DNA from: CADCVW01 sp964251385 | GTDB lineage: Bacteria > Pseudomonadota > Alphaproteobacteria > Sphingomonadales > Sphingomonadaceae | DNA: 64,000 bases | Assembly (NCBI GenBank): GCA_964251385.1 | Contig: CAXUJK010000002.1 | Location: 62,001 to 126,000, forward strand | Reading direction: 5' to 3' | Shown: positions 28,372-37,196 of the stretch, one piece after another | How positions within the stretch are numbered: the stretch's first letter is position 1 | Layout of the letters: the number at the start of each line of letters is the position of its first letter | Position numbers and translations under genes: made by a program | The notes under the pieces: model-generated | The model's input: only the letters and a program-made list of their open reading frames with translations | Told to the model about the DNA's origin: nothing | Database searches by the model: none

Positions 28372-28593
28372 TCAGGGGCGTCTCGGAGCGGCGATGATCC
28401 TGACCTCCGCTGCCGGATCGCCAGCCTGCGGGTTGTGGGAAATGTGAAATATCTCCAGGATCCGGAGATGGTGAAGGGCACCTTCGCGGGTCGCGCTCAG
28501 ACGCTCGCCGGTGGTCGGAAGCGCGACGAACTCGTACTCGCCCCAGTCCTCCCGCTCGCCGAGCTTTGGGAAGACAATGATCCGCGCGATCAT
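28372..28593 (-). CDS. 73-residue hypothetical protein upstream of kup
   Basis: An ATG overlapping the previous stop (ATGA at 28590-28593) opens a 73-residue ORF beginning MIARIIVFPKLGE. It has alternating hydrophobic residues (YEFVALPT, ILEIFHISHNP) consistent with a small beta-rich soluble domain. No family is recognised. The 4-bp overlap with the upstream ORF and the coding-like composition argue that it is real. It is followed after about 110 bp by kup. Confidence 0.6.
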   Translation of the reverse strand: MIARIIVFPKLGEREDWGEYEFVALPTTGERLSATREGALHHLRILEIFHISHNPQAGDPAAEVRIIAAPRRP

Positions 28594-28787
28594 TCCGGCT
28601 TCTCCGATTTGGCTCGTCGGTTCCGGCCCGTCGTTGGCCCGCGCGCAGAGGGTGACCGAGGGGGATCGACCGCGTTCCAGAACGCACGCATCGTGAGCTT
28701 GCCCTTCAGGCGCGGGCTGCCGGTCTGTAAGTCCTCAACGCCCGCATCTTCGTTCGTGCCAACCGGCGTCGTCCGATCCTCCGTCAC
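28590..28787 (-). CDS. 65-residue hypothetical protein, translationally coupled
   Basis: A GTG start at 28787 overlaps the stop of the membrane peptide (GTGA) and has a perfect AGGAGG at 28799-28804. The product is 65 residues, hydrophilic, with an acidic N terminus and a basic C terminus (NRRAKSEKPE). No domain is recognised. Overlaps on both sides place it in a tight set of three small ORFs ahead of kup. Confidence 0.55.
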   Translation of the reverse strand: MTEDRTTPVGTNEDAGVEDLQTGSPRLKGKLTMRAFWNAVDPPRSPSARGPTTGRNRRAKSEKPE

Positions 28788-28885
28788 TTTCGCAACCACC
28801 TCCTGCTCAGGCGCCACAGGATGAGCAGGTTCGTCGCAGCGAGGAAGAAAAGAAGAGCGCTCACGGCAATCGGAACGTCGTGCAT
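28784..28885 (-). CDS. 33-residue single-pass membrane peptide, first gene of the kup micro-operon
   Basis: An ATG at 28885 follows GGGAAGGGTGAG. The 33 residues have one hydrophobic helix (about residues 6-24, VSALLFFLAATNLLILW) and a strongly basic tail (RLSRRWLRK), so it should insert with the C terminus inside. Its size is like KdpF, but the sequence is not that of KdpF. Position ahead of kup and opposite kdp suggests a role in potassium transport or its regulation, which is untested inference. Confidence 0.6.
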   Translation of the reverse strand: MHDVPIAVSALLFFLAATNLLILWRLSRRWLRK

Positions 28886-29044
28886 CTCACCCTTCCCGCC
28901 GCATGCCTCATCATCGGGACCATGCGCGTCCGAGCGATAGCGGCCCCGCGCGTTTGCGTTCCAGCCGCAATGGTCGGCACCGACGTAAGATTTCCGTAAA
29001 GGCGGGCTTGGAAGCACCGTCGGACCGCCAACGGCCCGGTTTCA

Positions 29045-29063
29045 CCTTATGCAATCCTTATGC
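29045..29063. promoter_or_regulatory. Direct repeat CCTTATGC with 11-bp period, candidate KdpE site
   Basis: CCTTATGC occurs at 29045-29052 and again at 29056-29063, an exact 8-bp direct repeat with a period of one helical turn. OmpR-family regulators such as KdpE bind tandem repeats with this spacing. The site lies 117 bp upstream of the first gene of the kdp operon, in the 294-bp region between the kup micro-ORFs and the porin gene. Confidence 0.5.
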
Positions 29064-29179
29064 CGCGCCGCGTCATTGAATATGGATAGTCAACGCGGTC
29101 CGCTCCTATCCGCCTCCTAACGATGACTAAACCACGTCCAGCAATCGTGGCGCGTGGGTTGCCTCAGGGAGTGAACAGA

Positions 29180-29974
29180 ATGCGCGTTGTTTCGGCCGTG
29201 ATCGCGGCTATCGTCCTGTTCGCGCCCGCCGTGGCGGTCGCCCAAGACACGGACTCTGGGAAGGACGCGACCCCGACGACTGTCGCGACGGAGGTCGCGC
29301 CGCCCACGAGTCCATTCACGATCACCGGTTCGGCCGCTCTGGTGTCGCAATACCGCTTCCGTGGCATTTCGCTGTCGGACGAGCAGATCGCCGTGCAGGG
29401 CACGATCAACCTCAATCACGAGAGCGGCTTCTATGTCGGAGCTTGGGCGTCCTCACTCGACGGCTTCGGGGAACTCGGCGGGTCGAACGTCGAGCTCGAC
29501 CTGTATGGCGGCTACAAAAAGGCGATCGGTTCCGGGCTGAGCGTCGACGCGGGGCTGCTCTACTATGCCTATCCCGGCTCAAAGGGCGGCGACTTCGAGT
29601 TCTTCGAACCTTACACCAACGTGTCGGGGACAATCGGGCCGGCAACCGCGAAGATCGGCGTGGCTTACGCTTGGGATCAGGACGCGCTCACCGACAACAG
29701 CAACGTCTACGTCTTCGGAGACCTTGCCTCAGCAATCCCGAACACGCCGGTGACGCTGAAGGCTCATCTCGGCTACTCCAAGGGCGACACGCCGCTGACG
29801 CCGAGCGGCGACTATCTCGACTGGCTGATCGGCGCCGACTTCACGTACAAGAACTTGACGCTCGGCGCGGCATATGTGGACACAAACCTTAGTGGCCGCG
29901 AAGCCGCGCTAGGCGGCGCGACCAAGGACATTGTCGGCAGCGCGGTCGTGTTCTCCCTGACGGCGGCGTTCTGA
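29180..29974 (+). CDS. TorF-family putative outer-membrane porin, first gene of the kdp operon
   Basis: The 264-residue protein has a clear signal peptide (cleavage after AVAVA, before QDTD), then an alternating pattern with many aromatic and Gly residues (VSQYRFRGISLSDEQIA, ANGTINLNH-like segments) and a C-terminal FSLTAAF ending in Phe, as in outer-membrane barrels. The YRFRGIS motif is typical of the TorF/TIGR02001 group. ATG 29180 is chosen over an earlier in-frame start because AGGGAG lies 7 bp upstream and it begins the signal peptide. It overlaps the next microprotein by one base, so it should be co-expressed with the Kdp pump and may admit K+ or other solutes. Confidence 0.85.
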   Translation: MRVVSAVIAAIVLFAPAVAVAQDTDSGKDATPTTVATEVAPPTSPFTITGSAALVSQYRFRGISLSDEQIAVQGTINLNHESGFYVGAWASSLDGFGELGGSNVELDLYGGYKKAIGSGLSVDAGLLYYAYPGSKGGDFEFFEPYTNVSGTIGPATAKIGVAYAWDQDALTDNSNVYVFGDLASAIPNTPVTLKAHLGYSKGDTPLTPSGDYLDWLIGADFTYKNLTLGAAYVDTNLSGREAALGGATKDIVGSAVVFSLTAAF

Positions 29975-30057
29975 TGCAGGACCTCATCTGGCTTGGCGTC
30001 GCGCTGGGCCTCGTCCTGCTGGGCTTCCTCTACATCGGCTTGGCGGAGCGCGCCTAA
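29974..30057 (+). CDS. 27-residue membrane microprotein between porin and kdpF
   Basis: The ATG overlaps the porin stop (TGATG) and the TAA overlaps the kdpF start (TAATG). The 27 residues form a single hydrophobic helix ending YIGLAERA. It resembles KdpF in size and end pattern but is clearly a second, separate peptide. I recall similar unnamed peptides next to kdpF in other bacteria. It may be an additional small subunit or a stabiliser of the KdpABC pump. Confidence 0.7.
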   Translation: MQDLIWLGVALGLVLLGFLYIGLAERA

Positions 30058-30146
30058 TGGCCCTCGCGGAAACCCTGGGCGCGATCACTGCGGTCGGCCT
30101 CCTCCTCTATCTGCTCGTCGCGCTGCTGCGCCCCGAGCGCTTCTAG
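30057..30146 (+). CDS. kdpF: KdpF, small stabilising subunit of the Kdp K+ pump
   Basis: The 29-residue peptide has one membrane helix and the characteristic ending YLLVALLRPERF of KdpF. In E. coli this subunit stabilises the KdpFABC complex. It overlaps the upstream microprotein by one base and ends 10 bp before kdpA. Confidence 0.9.
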   Translation: MALAETLGAITAVGLLLYLLVALLRPERF

Positions 30147-30156
30147 GATCGCGCCC

Positions 30157-31857
30157 ATGACCTTCGAGGGATGGCTGCTCATCATTTTGTTCACCGGGCT
30201 GGTGGTCCTGATCACCAAGCCGATGGGCGCGTGGCTCTACGGCCTCATGGAGGGCCGTCCGGGCCTGTTCGGCTTCTTGCGTCCAATCGAGAGCGGCTTC
30301 TACAAGCTCGGCGGCATCAACCCGGCGCACGACCAGAGTTGGCGCGGCTACGCCGTGGCGATGCTGCTGTTCAACACGCTCGGCATCCTCCTGCTCTACG
30401 CGCTGCAGCGGCTGCAGGGCGCATTGCCGCTCAATCCGGCGGGTTTCGCCGCCGTCGAGCCCCACAATGCGTTCAACGTCGCGGTCAGCTTCGTCACCAA
30501 CACGAATTGGCAAAACTACAGTGGCGAGACGACGATGTCGCACCTCGTCCAGATGCTCGGCCTGACGGTGCAGAACTTTCTCTCAGCTGCGACCGGCATC
30601 GCGCTCGCCTTCGCGCTAATCCGCGGCTTCGCGCGGCGCGAAGCAGCGGGCTTGGGTAACTTCTGGGCCGATCTCGTCCGCATCACACTTTATCTGCTGC
30701 TGCCCGTATGCATCGTCTACGCGCTGGTCCTGCTCGCCAACGGCGTGCCGCAGACGCTCGCCGGATCGGCGAACGCGACGACGCTCGAAGGCGCGACGCA
30801 GACGATCGCGCTGGGGCCGGTGGCGAGCCAGGAAGCGATCAAGATGTTCGGCACCAACGGTGGAGGCTTCTTCAACGGCAATTCGGCACACCCGTTCGAG
30901 AACCCGAACGCGTTCACCAACCTCATCCAGATGCTGTCGATCTTCGCGATCGGCGCCGGGCTTACCTGGACGTTCGGCAAGGCGGTCGGCAACACCAAGC
31001 AGGGCTGGGCGATCCTTACCGCCATGCTGATCCTGTTCGTCGTGGGCGTCGGCGTCACCTATGCGGCGGAAGCGGCGGGCAACCCGAACCTCCATGCGCT
31101 GGGCATCGCGGGCGGCAACATGGAAGGCAAGGAGGTCCGCTTCGGCATCGCCGCCTCCGCCTTGTTCTCAGTCGTCACCACCGCCGCCAGTTGCGGCGCG
31201 GTCAACGCCATGCACGACAGCTTTACCGCGATCGGCGGCGCGATCCCGTTGCTGAACATCCAGCTCGGCGAGGTGATCATCGGCGGCGTCGGCGCGGGGC
31301 TTTACGGCTTCCTGCTGTTCGCCATCCTCGCCATCTTCGTGGCCGGACTGATGGTCGGGCGCAGCCCCGAATATGTCGGCAAGAAGATTGAGGGGCGCGA
31401 GGTCAAGCTCGCGGTACTCGCCATTGCCGTCCTGCCGCTGATGATCCTGGGCTTCAGCGCGATCGCGGCGGTCACCGAGGCCGGACTGGCGGGACCACTT
31501 AACAAGGGTCCGCACGGCTTTTCGGAAATCCTCTACGCCTTCTCGAGCGCGGCGGGGAACAATGGGTCGGCGTTCGCGGGTCTGACGGTCAACACGCCTT
31601 TCTATAACGGGTTGCTGGGCGTCGCGATGTTCGTCGGGCGGTTCTTCATCATCATCCCGATGCTCGCCATCGCCGGCTCGCTCGCCGCTAAGCGGTTCAC
31701 GCCGGAGGGCTCGGGCTCGTTCCCGACCACAGGCGGGCTTTGGATCGGGCTGCTCGTCGGCATCATCCTCATCGTCGGCGGGCTAACCTTCCTGCCCTCC
31801 CTCGTGCTCGGGCCCGGCGCGGATCATCTCCAGATGATCAGCGGCCGGCTCTCCTAA
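30157..31857 (+). CDS. kdpA: Potassium-transporting ATPase, K+ channel-like subunit KdpA
   Basis: The 566-residue inner-membrane protein provides the K+ selectivity filter of the high-affinity Kdp pump. Four filter segments are visible: TNTNWQNYSGE near residue 115, GTNGGGFFNGNSAHPFENP near 230, the SCGAVNAMHDS region near 345 and AAGNNGSAFAG near 470. Length is normal. It is the first large gene of kdpFABC. Confidence 0.96.
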   Translation: MTFEGWLLIILFTGLVVLITKPMGAWLYGLMEGRPGLFGFLRPIESGFYKLGGINPAHDQSWRGYAVAMLLFNTLGILLLYALQRLQGALPLNPAGFAAVEPHNAFNVAVSFVTNTNWQNYSGETTMSHLVQMLGLTVQNFLSAATGIALAFALIRGFARREAAGLGNFWADLVRITLYLLLPVCIVYALVLLANGVPQTLAGSANATTLEGATQTIALGPVASQEAIKMFGTNGGGFFNGNSAHPFENPNAFTNLIQMLSIFAIGAGLTWTFGKAVGNTKQGWAILTAMLILFVVGVGVTYAAEAAGNPNLHALGIAGGNMEGKEVRFGIAASALFSVVTTAASCGAVNAMHDSFTAIGGAIPLLNIQLGEVIIGGVGAGLYGFLLFAILAIFVAGLMVGRSPEYVGKKIEGREVKLAVLAIAVLPLMILGFSAIAAVTEAGLAGPLNKGPHGFSEILYAFSSAAGNNGSAFAGLTVNTPFYNGLLGVAMFVGRFFIIIPMLAIAGSLAAKRFTPEGSGSFPTTGGLWIGLLVGIILIVGGLTFLPSLVLGPGADHLQMISGRLS

Positions 31858-31869
31858 GGCGCATCGACC

Positions 31870-33924
31870 ATGACCACAGCCACCAAGTCTTCCCAGGCCG
31901 CTCCCGGCTCGATCTTTTCCGCCGCGCTTGTCGGCCCCGCCGTCGGCGAGGCGTTCAAGAAGCTTGATCCGCGCGCACTGATCCGCAACCCGGTGATGTT
32001 CACCACTGCGGTGGTCGCGATCCTGCTCACCGTCCTTCTGCTTACCGGGAACGGGTCGGGCGGCGCGGGCTTTCAGATCCAGCTCGTCTTCTGGTTGTGG
32101 TTGACCGTGCTATTCGGCAACTTCGCCGAAGCACTGGCGGAAGGCCGCGGCAAGGCTCAGGCGGCGAGCCTTCGCGCGACCAAGTCCGACCTGCAGGCCA
32201 AGCGGTTGATCAAGGTCGGCGACGTGTGGGAGAAGGTCTCGGCGACCCGGCTCGCCGCTGGCGACCTAGTGCTGGTCGAAACAGGCGACCTGATCCCAGC
32301 CGATGGCGAGGTCGTCGAAGGCGTTGCGTCGGTCAACGAGGCCGCAATCACCGGCGAGTCCGCGCCTGTGATCCGGGAGGCCGGTGGCGACCGTTCTGCC
32401 GTGACCGCCGGTACGCGCGTCATATCCGACAGCATCAAGGTGCGCGTGACCGCCGAGCCCGGCCAGGGCTTTCTCGACCGCATGATTGCTCTGGTCGAAG
32501 GCGCGAGCCGGCAGAAAACGCCCAACGAGATCGCGCTGACGATCCTGCTAGTCGGGCTGACGATCATCTTCCTGATCGCCGTCGCGACGATCCCCGCCTT
32601 CGCGCGCTACGCCGGCGGTGACGTTCCCGTGCCGCTGCTCGCGGCTTTGCTCATCACGCTCATCCCGACCACCATCGCGGCTTTGCTGTCGGCGATCGGG
32701 ATCGCGGGAATGGACAGGCTGGTCCGGTTCAACGTGCTCGCCAAGTCGGGACGCGCGGTCGAGGCGGCGGGCGATGTCGATGTGCTGCTGCTCGACAAGA
32801 CGGGCACGATCACGATTGGTGACCGCCAGGCGAGCGACTTCCGACCGGTGGCTGGAACACGCGTGGAGGAGCTAGCCGACGCAGCATTCCTTTCGAGCCT
32901 CGCGGACGAGACACCCGAGGGCAGGTCGATCGTAGCCTATTCGCGTGAGCGTTTTGGGCTCGCAGACCCGGCACTGCCGAGTGACGCCGAAGTCATCCCG
33001 TTTACTGCGCAAACTCGGATCTCTGCCGTGCGGACCGAAGGCCATCTGATCCAGAAGGGCGCCGTGGACGCCGTACTCAGGGCCAATCGTGGTGCGGGTG
33101 CGACGCCCGCGGCAACGGAGCTGCGCCGCATAGCCGACGAGATCGCCCGCGCGGGTATGACGCCGCTCGCCGTCGCCAAGGATGGCCGCCTACTGGGTGC
33201 CATCGCGCTCAAGGACATCATCAAGGCTGGCATGCGCGAGCGCTTCACCGAGCTTCGCCGAATGGGCATCCGTACGGTGATGATTACCGGTGACAATCCC
33301 CTCACGGCTGCCGCCATAGCCGCTGAAGCGGGGGTGGACGATTTTCTCGCGGAAGCGACACCTGAGGACAAGCTGGCGCTGATCCGAAAGGAGCAGACCG
33401 GCGGCAAGCTGGTGGCGATGTGCGGCGACGGCACCAATGACGCCCCCGCTCTGGCGCAGTCCGATGTTGGCATCGCCATGAATACGGGAACGCAGGCCGC
33501 GCGCGAAGCGGGCAACATGGTCGATCTCGACAGCGATCCGACCAAGCTCATCGAGGTGGTGGGGCTCGGCAAGCAGCTCCTTATGACGCGCGGGTCGCTG
33601 ACCACCTTTTCAGTCGCCAACGATGTCGCGAAGTATTTCGCGATCATCCCAGCGATCTTCGTCGTCCTTTACCCTGGTCTCTCTGCGCTTAATGTCATGC
33701 GGCTCGGCAGCCCGGAAAGCGCCATCCTGTCCGCGATCATCTTCAATGCGCTCATCATCCCGCTGCTGGTCCCGCTCGCGCTGCGCGGCGTGAAGTACCG
33801 CCCAGCCCCCGCCGGCGACCTGCTGCGCCGCAATCTGGCCATTTATGGCCTGGGCGGCCTCGTCGCGCCGTTCGTGGGCATCAAGCTCATCGACTTGGCC
33901 GTCAGCGGCCTCAACCTTGCCTAA
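31870..33924 (+). CDS. kdpB: Potassium-transporting P-type ATPase subunit KdpB
   Basis: The 684-residue catalytic subunit of the Kdp pump shows the TGES actuator motif at 161-164, the phosphorylated Asp in DKTGTIT (D309), TGDNPLTAAAIA and GDGTNDAPALAQ hinge motifs, and a C-terminal membrane domain. It hydrolyses ATP to drive K+ uptake through KdpA. It starts 12 bp after kdpA. Confidence 0.96.
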   Translation: MTTATKSSQAAPGSIFSAALVGPAVGEAFKKLDPRALIRNPVMFTTAVVAILLTVLLLTGNGSGGAGFQIQLVFWLWLTVLFGNFAEALAEGRGKAQAASLRATKSDLQAKRLIKVGDVWEKVSATRLAAGDLVLVETGDLIPADGEVVEGVASVNEAAITGESAPVIREAGGDRSAVTAGTRVISDSIKVRVTAEPGQGFLDRMIALVEGASRQKTPNEIALTILLVGLTIIFLIAVATIPAFARYAGGDVPVPLLAALLITLIPTTIAALLSAIGIAGMDRLVRFNVLAKSGRAVEAAGDVDVLLLDKTGTITIGDRQASDFRPVAGTRVEELADAAFLSSLADETPEGRSIVAYSRERFGLADPALPSDAEVIPFTAQTRISAVRTEGHLIQKGAVDAVLRANRGAGATPAATELRRIADEIARAGMTPLAVAKDGRLLGAIALKDIIKAGMRERFTELRRMGIRTVMITGDNPLTAAAIAAEAGVDDFLAEATPEDKLALIRKEQTGGKLVAMCGDGTNDAPALAQSDVGIAMNTGTQAAREAGNMVDLDSDPTKLIEVVGLGKQLLMTRGSLTTFSVANDVAKYFAIIPAIFVVLYPGLSALNVMRLGSPESAILSAIIFNALIIPLLVPLALRGVKYRPAPAGDLLRRNLAIYGLGGLVAPFVGIKLIDLAVSGLNLA

Positions 33925-33934
33925 GGTGACCGAC

Positions 33935-34531
33935 ATGGGTTCCGAACTGCGCCAAGCCATCCGCCCCGCTATCGTCATCCTGTTGCTGATGACAGCGCTG
34001 CTCGGCCTTCTCTATCCGCTCGCGATCTTGGGGATCGGGCAGGCGATCATGCCGTACCAGTCAAACGGGAGTCTCATCCGAGACGGTAATCGAGTAATCG
34101 GCTCCGACCTCATCGGGCAGAGCTTCACAACTCCCGACTACTTCAACAGCCGCCCGTCCGCAGCTGGCGACGGGTACAATGCCAGCGCGTCGGCCGGATC
34201 GAACCTCGGCCCAAACAGCCAGGTGCTAGTCGATCGGGTGAAGGAAGCCGTGCCGGCAACCGGCCTGACAGAGAACATTCCCGCCGATCTCGTAACCACG
34301 TCAGGCTCGGGCCTGGACCCGCATTTGTCGTCCGCTGCGGCCTTGTCGCAGGTGTCACGAGTGGCAAGCGCGCGCGGGCTTTCCACGGCAGCGGTGAGCG
34401 CGCTCGTCAACCGATCGATCCAACAGCCTGCGTTGGGCATTATTGGAGAGCCGCGCGTCAACCTGCTCGCGCTCAATCGACAACTGGACCGGATGACGGC
34501 AGACCGAGCCGGTGCCTCCAGTCGACCCTGA
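33935..34531 (+). CDS. kdpC: Potassium-transporting ATPase subunit KdpC
   Basis: The 198-residue subunit has one N-terminal membrane helix (about residues 12-32) and a periplasmic domain with the conserved FNSRPSAAG and SGSGLDPHLS segments of KdpC. ATG 33935 is chosen because it follows kdpB by 10 bp and gives the normal length; an upstream in-frame start would overlap kdpB. Its 3' end overlaps kdpD by 20 bp. Confidence 0.95.
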   Translation: MGSELRQAIRPAIVILLLMTALLGLLYPLAILGIGQAIMPYQSNGSLIRDGNRVIGSDLIGQSFTTPDYFNSRPSAAGDGYNASASAGSNLGPNSQVLVDRVKEAVPATGLTENIPADLVTTSGSGLDPHLSSAAALSQVSRVASARGLSTAAVSALVNRSIQQPALGIIGEPRVNLLALNRQLDRMTADRAGASSRP

Positions 34532-37196
34532 TCGCCCTGCTCCGGAGGCTTTTCTGCGGGATGCCGCGCTCGAAGGCAGGGGCCAGCTGAAGGTCTTCCT
34601 CGGGGCCGCACCGGGGGTCGGCAAAACTTATGAGATGCTGACCGACGGTGCCGCACGCCGCCGCGCCGGCGTCGACGTGGTGGTGGGCATCGTCGAGACG
34701 CACGGGCGCGCCGAGACGGAGGCGCTGACTCATGGTTACGAGATTGTGCCGCGCCGCGACGTGCCCTACGAAGGCCGCAGTCTCACCGAGATGGACCTCG
34801 ATTCCATCCTCGCGCGCCGGCCCGGATTGGCGCTCGTCGACGAACTCGCGCACACCAATGCGCCCGGCAGTCGCCACCCGAAGCGCTACCAGGATGTCGA
34901 GGAGCTGCTCGCCGCGGGCATCGACGTCTATTCGACGGTCAACATCCAGCACATCGAATCTCTAAACGATGTCGTCGCTTCCTTCACACGCGTCCGCGTC
35001 CGCGAAACCGTTCCCGACCGCATTCTCGAAAATGCGGAGATCGAGGTGGTCGATATCCCGCCCGACGAACTGATCGAGCGGCTCAAAGAGGGCAAGGTCT
35101 ATGTGCCTCACGAGGCGAGCCGCGCGCTTGCGCACTTCTTCTCCAAATCGAACCTCAGTGCGCTCCGCGAACTTGCGCTCCGCCGGGCGGCGCAGGCGGT
35201 CGATAGCCAGATGCTCGACTATCTGCGCCAGCACGCTTTGGCGGGTACATGGGCGGCCGGAGAGCGCATCGTTGTCGCCGTTAGCGAGCTTCCGGGTTCC
35301 GGAAGCCTTGTCCGGGCCACGAAGCGGCTTGCGGATGCTCTGCGCGCGCCTTGGACCGCAGTTCACATCGAGACGGCCCGCTCGGCAGAGTTTACCGACG
35401 GGGATCGCCAGCGCCTTGCGACGGTGATGCAACTGGCAACCCAGCTTGGCGGCGCCGTCGCATCCGTTCCCGCCGCCAAGGTCATCGAGGGCCTGATCGC
35501 CTTCACGAGCGAAGCGCGGGCGACGCAGCTCGTCGTTGGCAAGTCCGCGCGCTCGCGTTGGTTCGAGCTTCGCCACGGGTCGGTTGTCGATCGCCTCGTG
35601 CGCGAAACTCCGGGTGTCGCCGTTCACGTGCTTCCGTTCGACGAGCAACCCTCCGGGACACGCTTCGCAGTCGCGCCAGCCCGTCTCGCGAAGGCTTGGG
35701 GAGCGCCGACCGGCTACATCGTCGCTGCGGCGCTGGTGGCGCTGGTGACCATCGTCGGGGTCAGCCTCAACCTGGTCGGCGATATCACCAACGTCGCTTT
35801 ACTCTACATGCTGCCCGTGATGGCTGCGGCGACCATCTATGGTCTTCGCACGGGTATCGTGACCGGCATCCTGTCGTCGCTGGCCTACAACTTCTTCTTC
35901 ATCCCGCCGCTCTACACTTTCACGATCGCTGATCCTGGCAATATCGTGACCGTGTGCGTCCTGATCGGCGTCGCGGTGGTGACAAGCCAGCTCGCCGCGC
36001 GTGTTCGCGTTCAGGCGGACCTAGCCCAGAGAAGCTCCGGCCAGAACGCCGCGCTGGCGGGGTTCGCGCGCTCTTTGACCGGACTATCCAACCCGCAGGA
36101 GCTTGGCCAAACGCTTTGCGCCGAGGTGTCGCGGCTTTTGAACGTGAACACCGTCCTGCTGCAGCCCGGCGAAGCCGGTCTCCGCCTCGTAGCCGCCTAC
36201 CCGCCCGAAGACCGGCTGGGCAGCATCGAGATGGCGGCAGCCACTTGGGCACTGGACCACAAGCAGGCCGCGGGCCGCGGTTCCGATACGCTGACCGCAT
36301 CGGACTGGCTGTTTCAGCCCCTCACTAGAGGAGGGCCAGCGCTCGGCGTGCTGGGGGTCTCGCGCGAAAAAGGCGATCCGGTTCGATCAGATCAATTGCC
36401 CTTACTGCTCAACGTCATCGAGCAGGCGGCGCTCGCGTTCGAGCGCATCAACTTGGACGTCGAGATGTCTGCGGTATCCCAGTTGAAGGAACGCGATCGC
36501 CTGCGCGCCGCTTTGCTATCGTCGGTCAGCCACGATCTGCGCACGCCGCTCACCACCATCCTCGCCTCGGCCGCGCAAATCCGGGCGGCGCAATGCGAAG
36601 GGTTGGACCCGCTAATTGTCGACGGGCTTGTCGACGAGGCCGAGCGCCTCAACCGCTTCGTCGCCAATCTGCTCGACATGGCGCGGGTTGAGGCTGGCGC
36701 GCTCCGGCTGGCGATCGAGCCGGTCGATCTAACCGACGCGACAACGGGCGCCGTTCACGACCTACGCCGCAGCCTCGACCAGCACCCCATCCGTCTCGAA
36801 GTTTCCCCCGATCTGCCGCTGGTCCGCGTCGATCCGCAGCTCTTCCATCACTGCCTCATCAACCTGCTCGATAACGCCGGAAAATACGCTCACGAGGGTG
36901 GCCCGATCACGATCCGCGCGGATCGCACACCCGGCGAACTGACGCTCAGCATTCTCGACGAGGGTCCCGGCCTGCCGGCCGGCCGGGAGGCGCAGGTGTT
37001 CGAGACCTTCACGCGGCTCGAAGGCTCCGACCGCAAGGGGGGAACCGGACTCGGGTTGGCGATCGTCAGAGGCTTTTCTGAAGCTATGGGAATAAAGGTG
37101 ACAGCCGCAAACCGAAACGACGGCCTAGGCGCCGTTTTCGCGCTTCACTTCCCGGAAGCGCTCCTGATCCGCTCGCCCGTGCAGGAGGCACCGTGA
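34512..37196 (+). CDS. kdpD: Sensor histidine kinase KdpD
   Basis: The 894-residue kinase has an N-terminal KdpD domain with a Walker A (GAAPGVGKT, residues 31-39), a universal-stress-protein-like domain, four central membrane segments, a GAF-like region and a C-terminal kinase core with the phosphorylated His in SHDLRTPLT (H674), an N box (HHCLINLLDNAGKYA) and G boxes. It senses K+ limitation or turgor and phosphorylates KdpE. It starts with GTG inside the end of kdpC and overlaps kdpE by 4 bp. Confidence 0.96.
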   Translation: MPPVDPDRPAPEAFLRDAALEGRGQLKVFLGAAPGVGKTYEMLTDGAARRRAGVDVVVGIVETHGRAETEALTHGYEIVPRRDVPYEGRSLTEMDLDSILARRPGLALVDELAHTNAPGSRHPKRYQDVEELLAAGIDVYSTVNIQHIESLNDVVASFTRVRVRETVPDRILENAEIEVVDIPPDELIERLKEGKVYVPHEASRALAHFFSKSNLSALRELALRRAAQAVDSQMLDYLRQHALAGTWAAGERIVVAVSELPGSGSLVRATKRLADALRAPWTAVHIETARSAEFTDGDRQRLATVMQLATQLGGAVASVPAAKVIEGLIAFTSEARATQLVVGKSARSRWFELRHGSVVDRLVRETPGVAVHVLPFDEQPSGTRFAVAPARLAKAWGAPTGYIVAAALVALVTIVGVSLNLVGDITNVALLYMLPVMAAATIYGLRTGIVTGILSSLAYNFFFIPPLYTFTIADPGNIVTVCVLIGVAVVTSQLAARVRVQADLAQRSSGQNAALAGFARSLTGLSNPQELGQTLCAEVSRLLNVNTVLLQPGEAGLRLVAAYPPEDRLGSIEMAAATWALDHKQAAGRGSDTLTASDWLFQPLTRGGPALGVLGVSREKGDPVRSDQLPLLLNVIEQAALAFERINLDVEMSAVSQLKERDRLRAALLSSVSHDLRTPLTTILASAAQIRAAQCEGLDPLIVDGLVDEAERLNRFVANLLDMARVEAGALRLAIEPVDLTDATTGAVHDLRRSLDQHPIRLEVSPDLPLVRVDPQLFHHCLINLLDNAGKYAHEGGPITIRADRTPGELTLSILDEGPGLPAGREAQVFETFTRLEGSDRKGGTGLGLAIVRGFSEAMGIKVTAANRNDGLGAVFALHFPEALLIRSPVQEAP

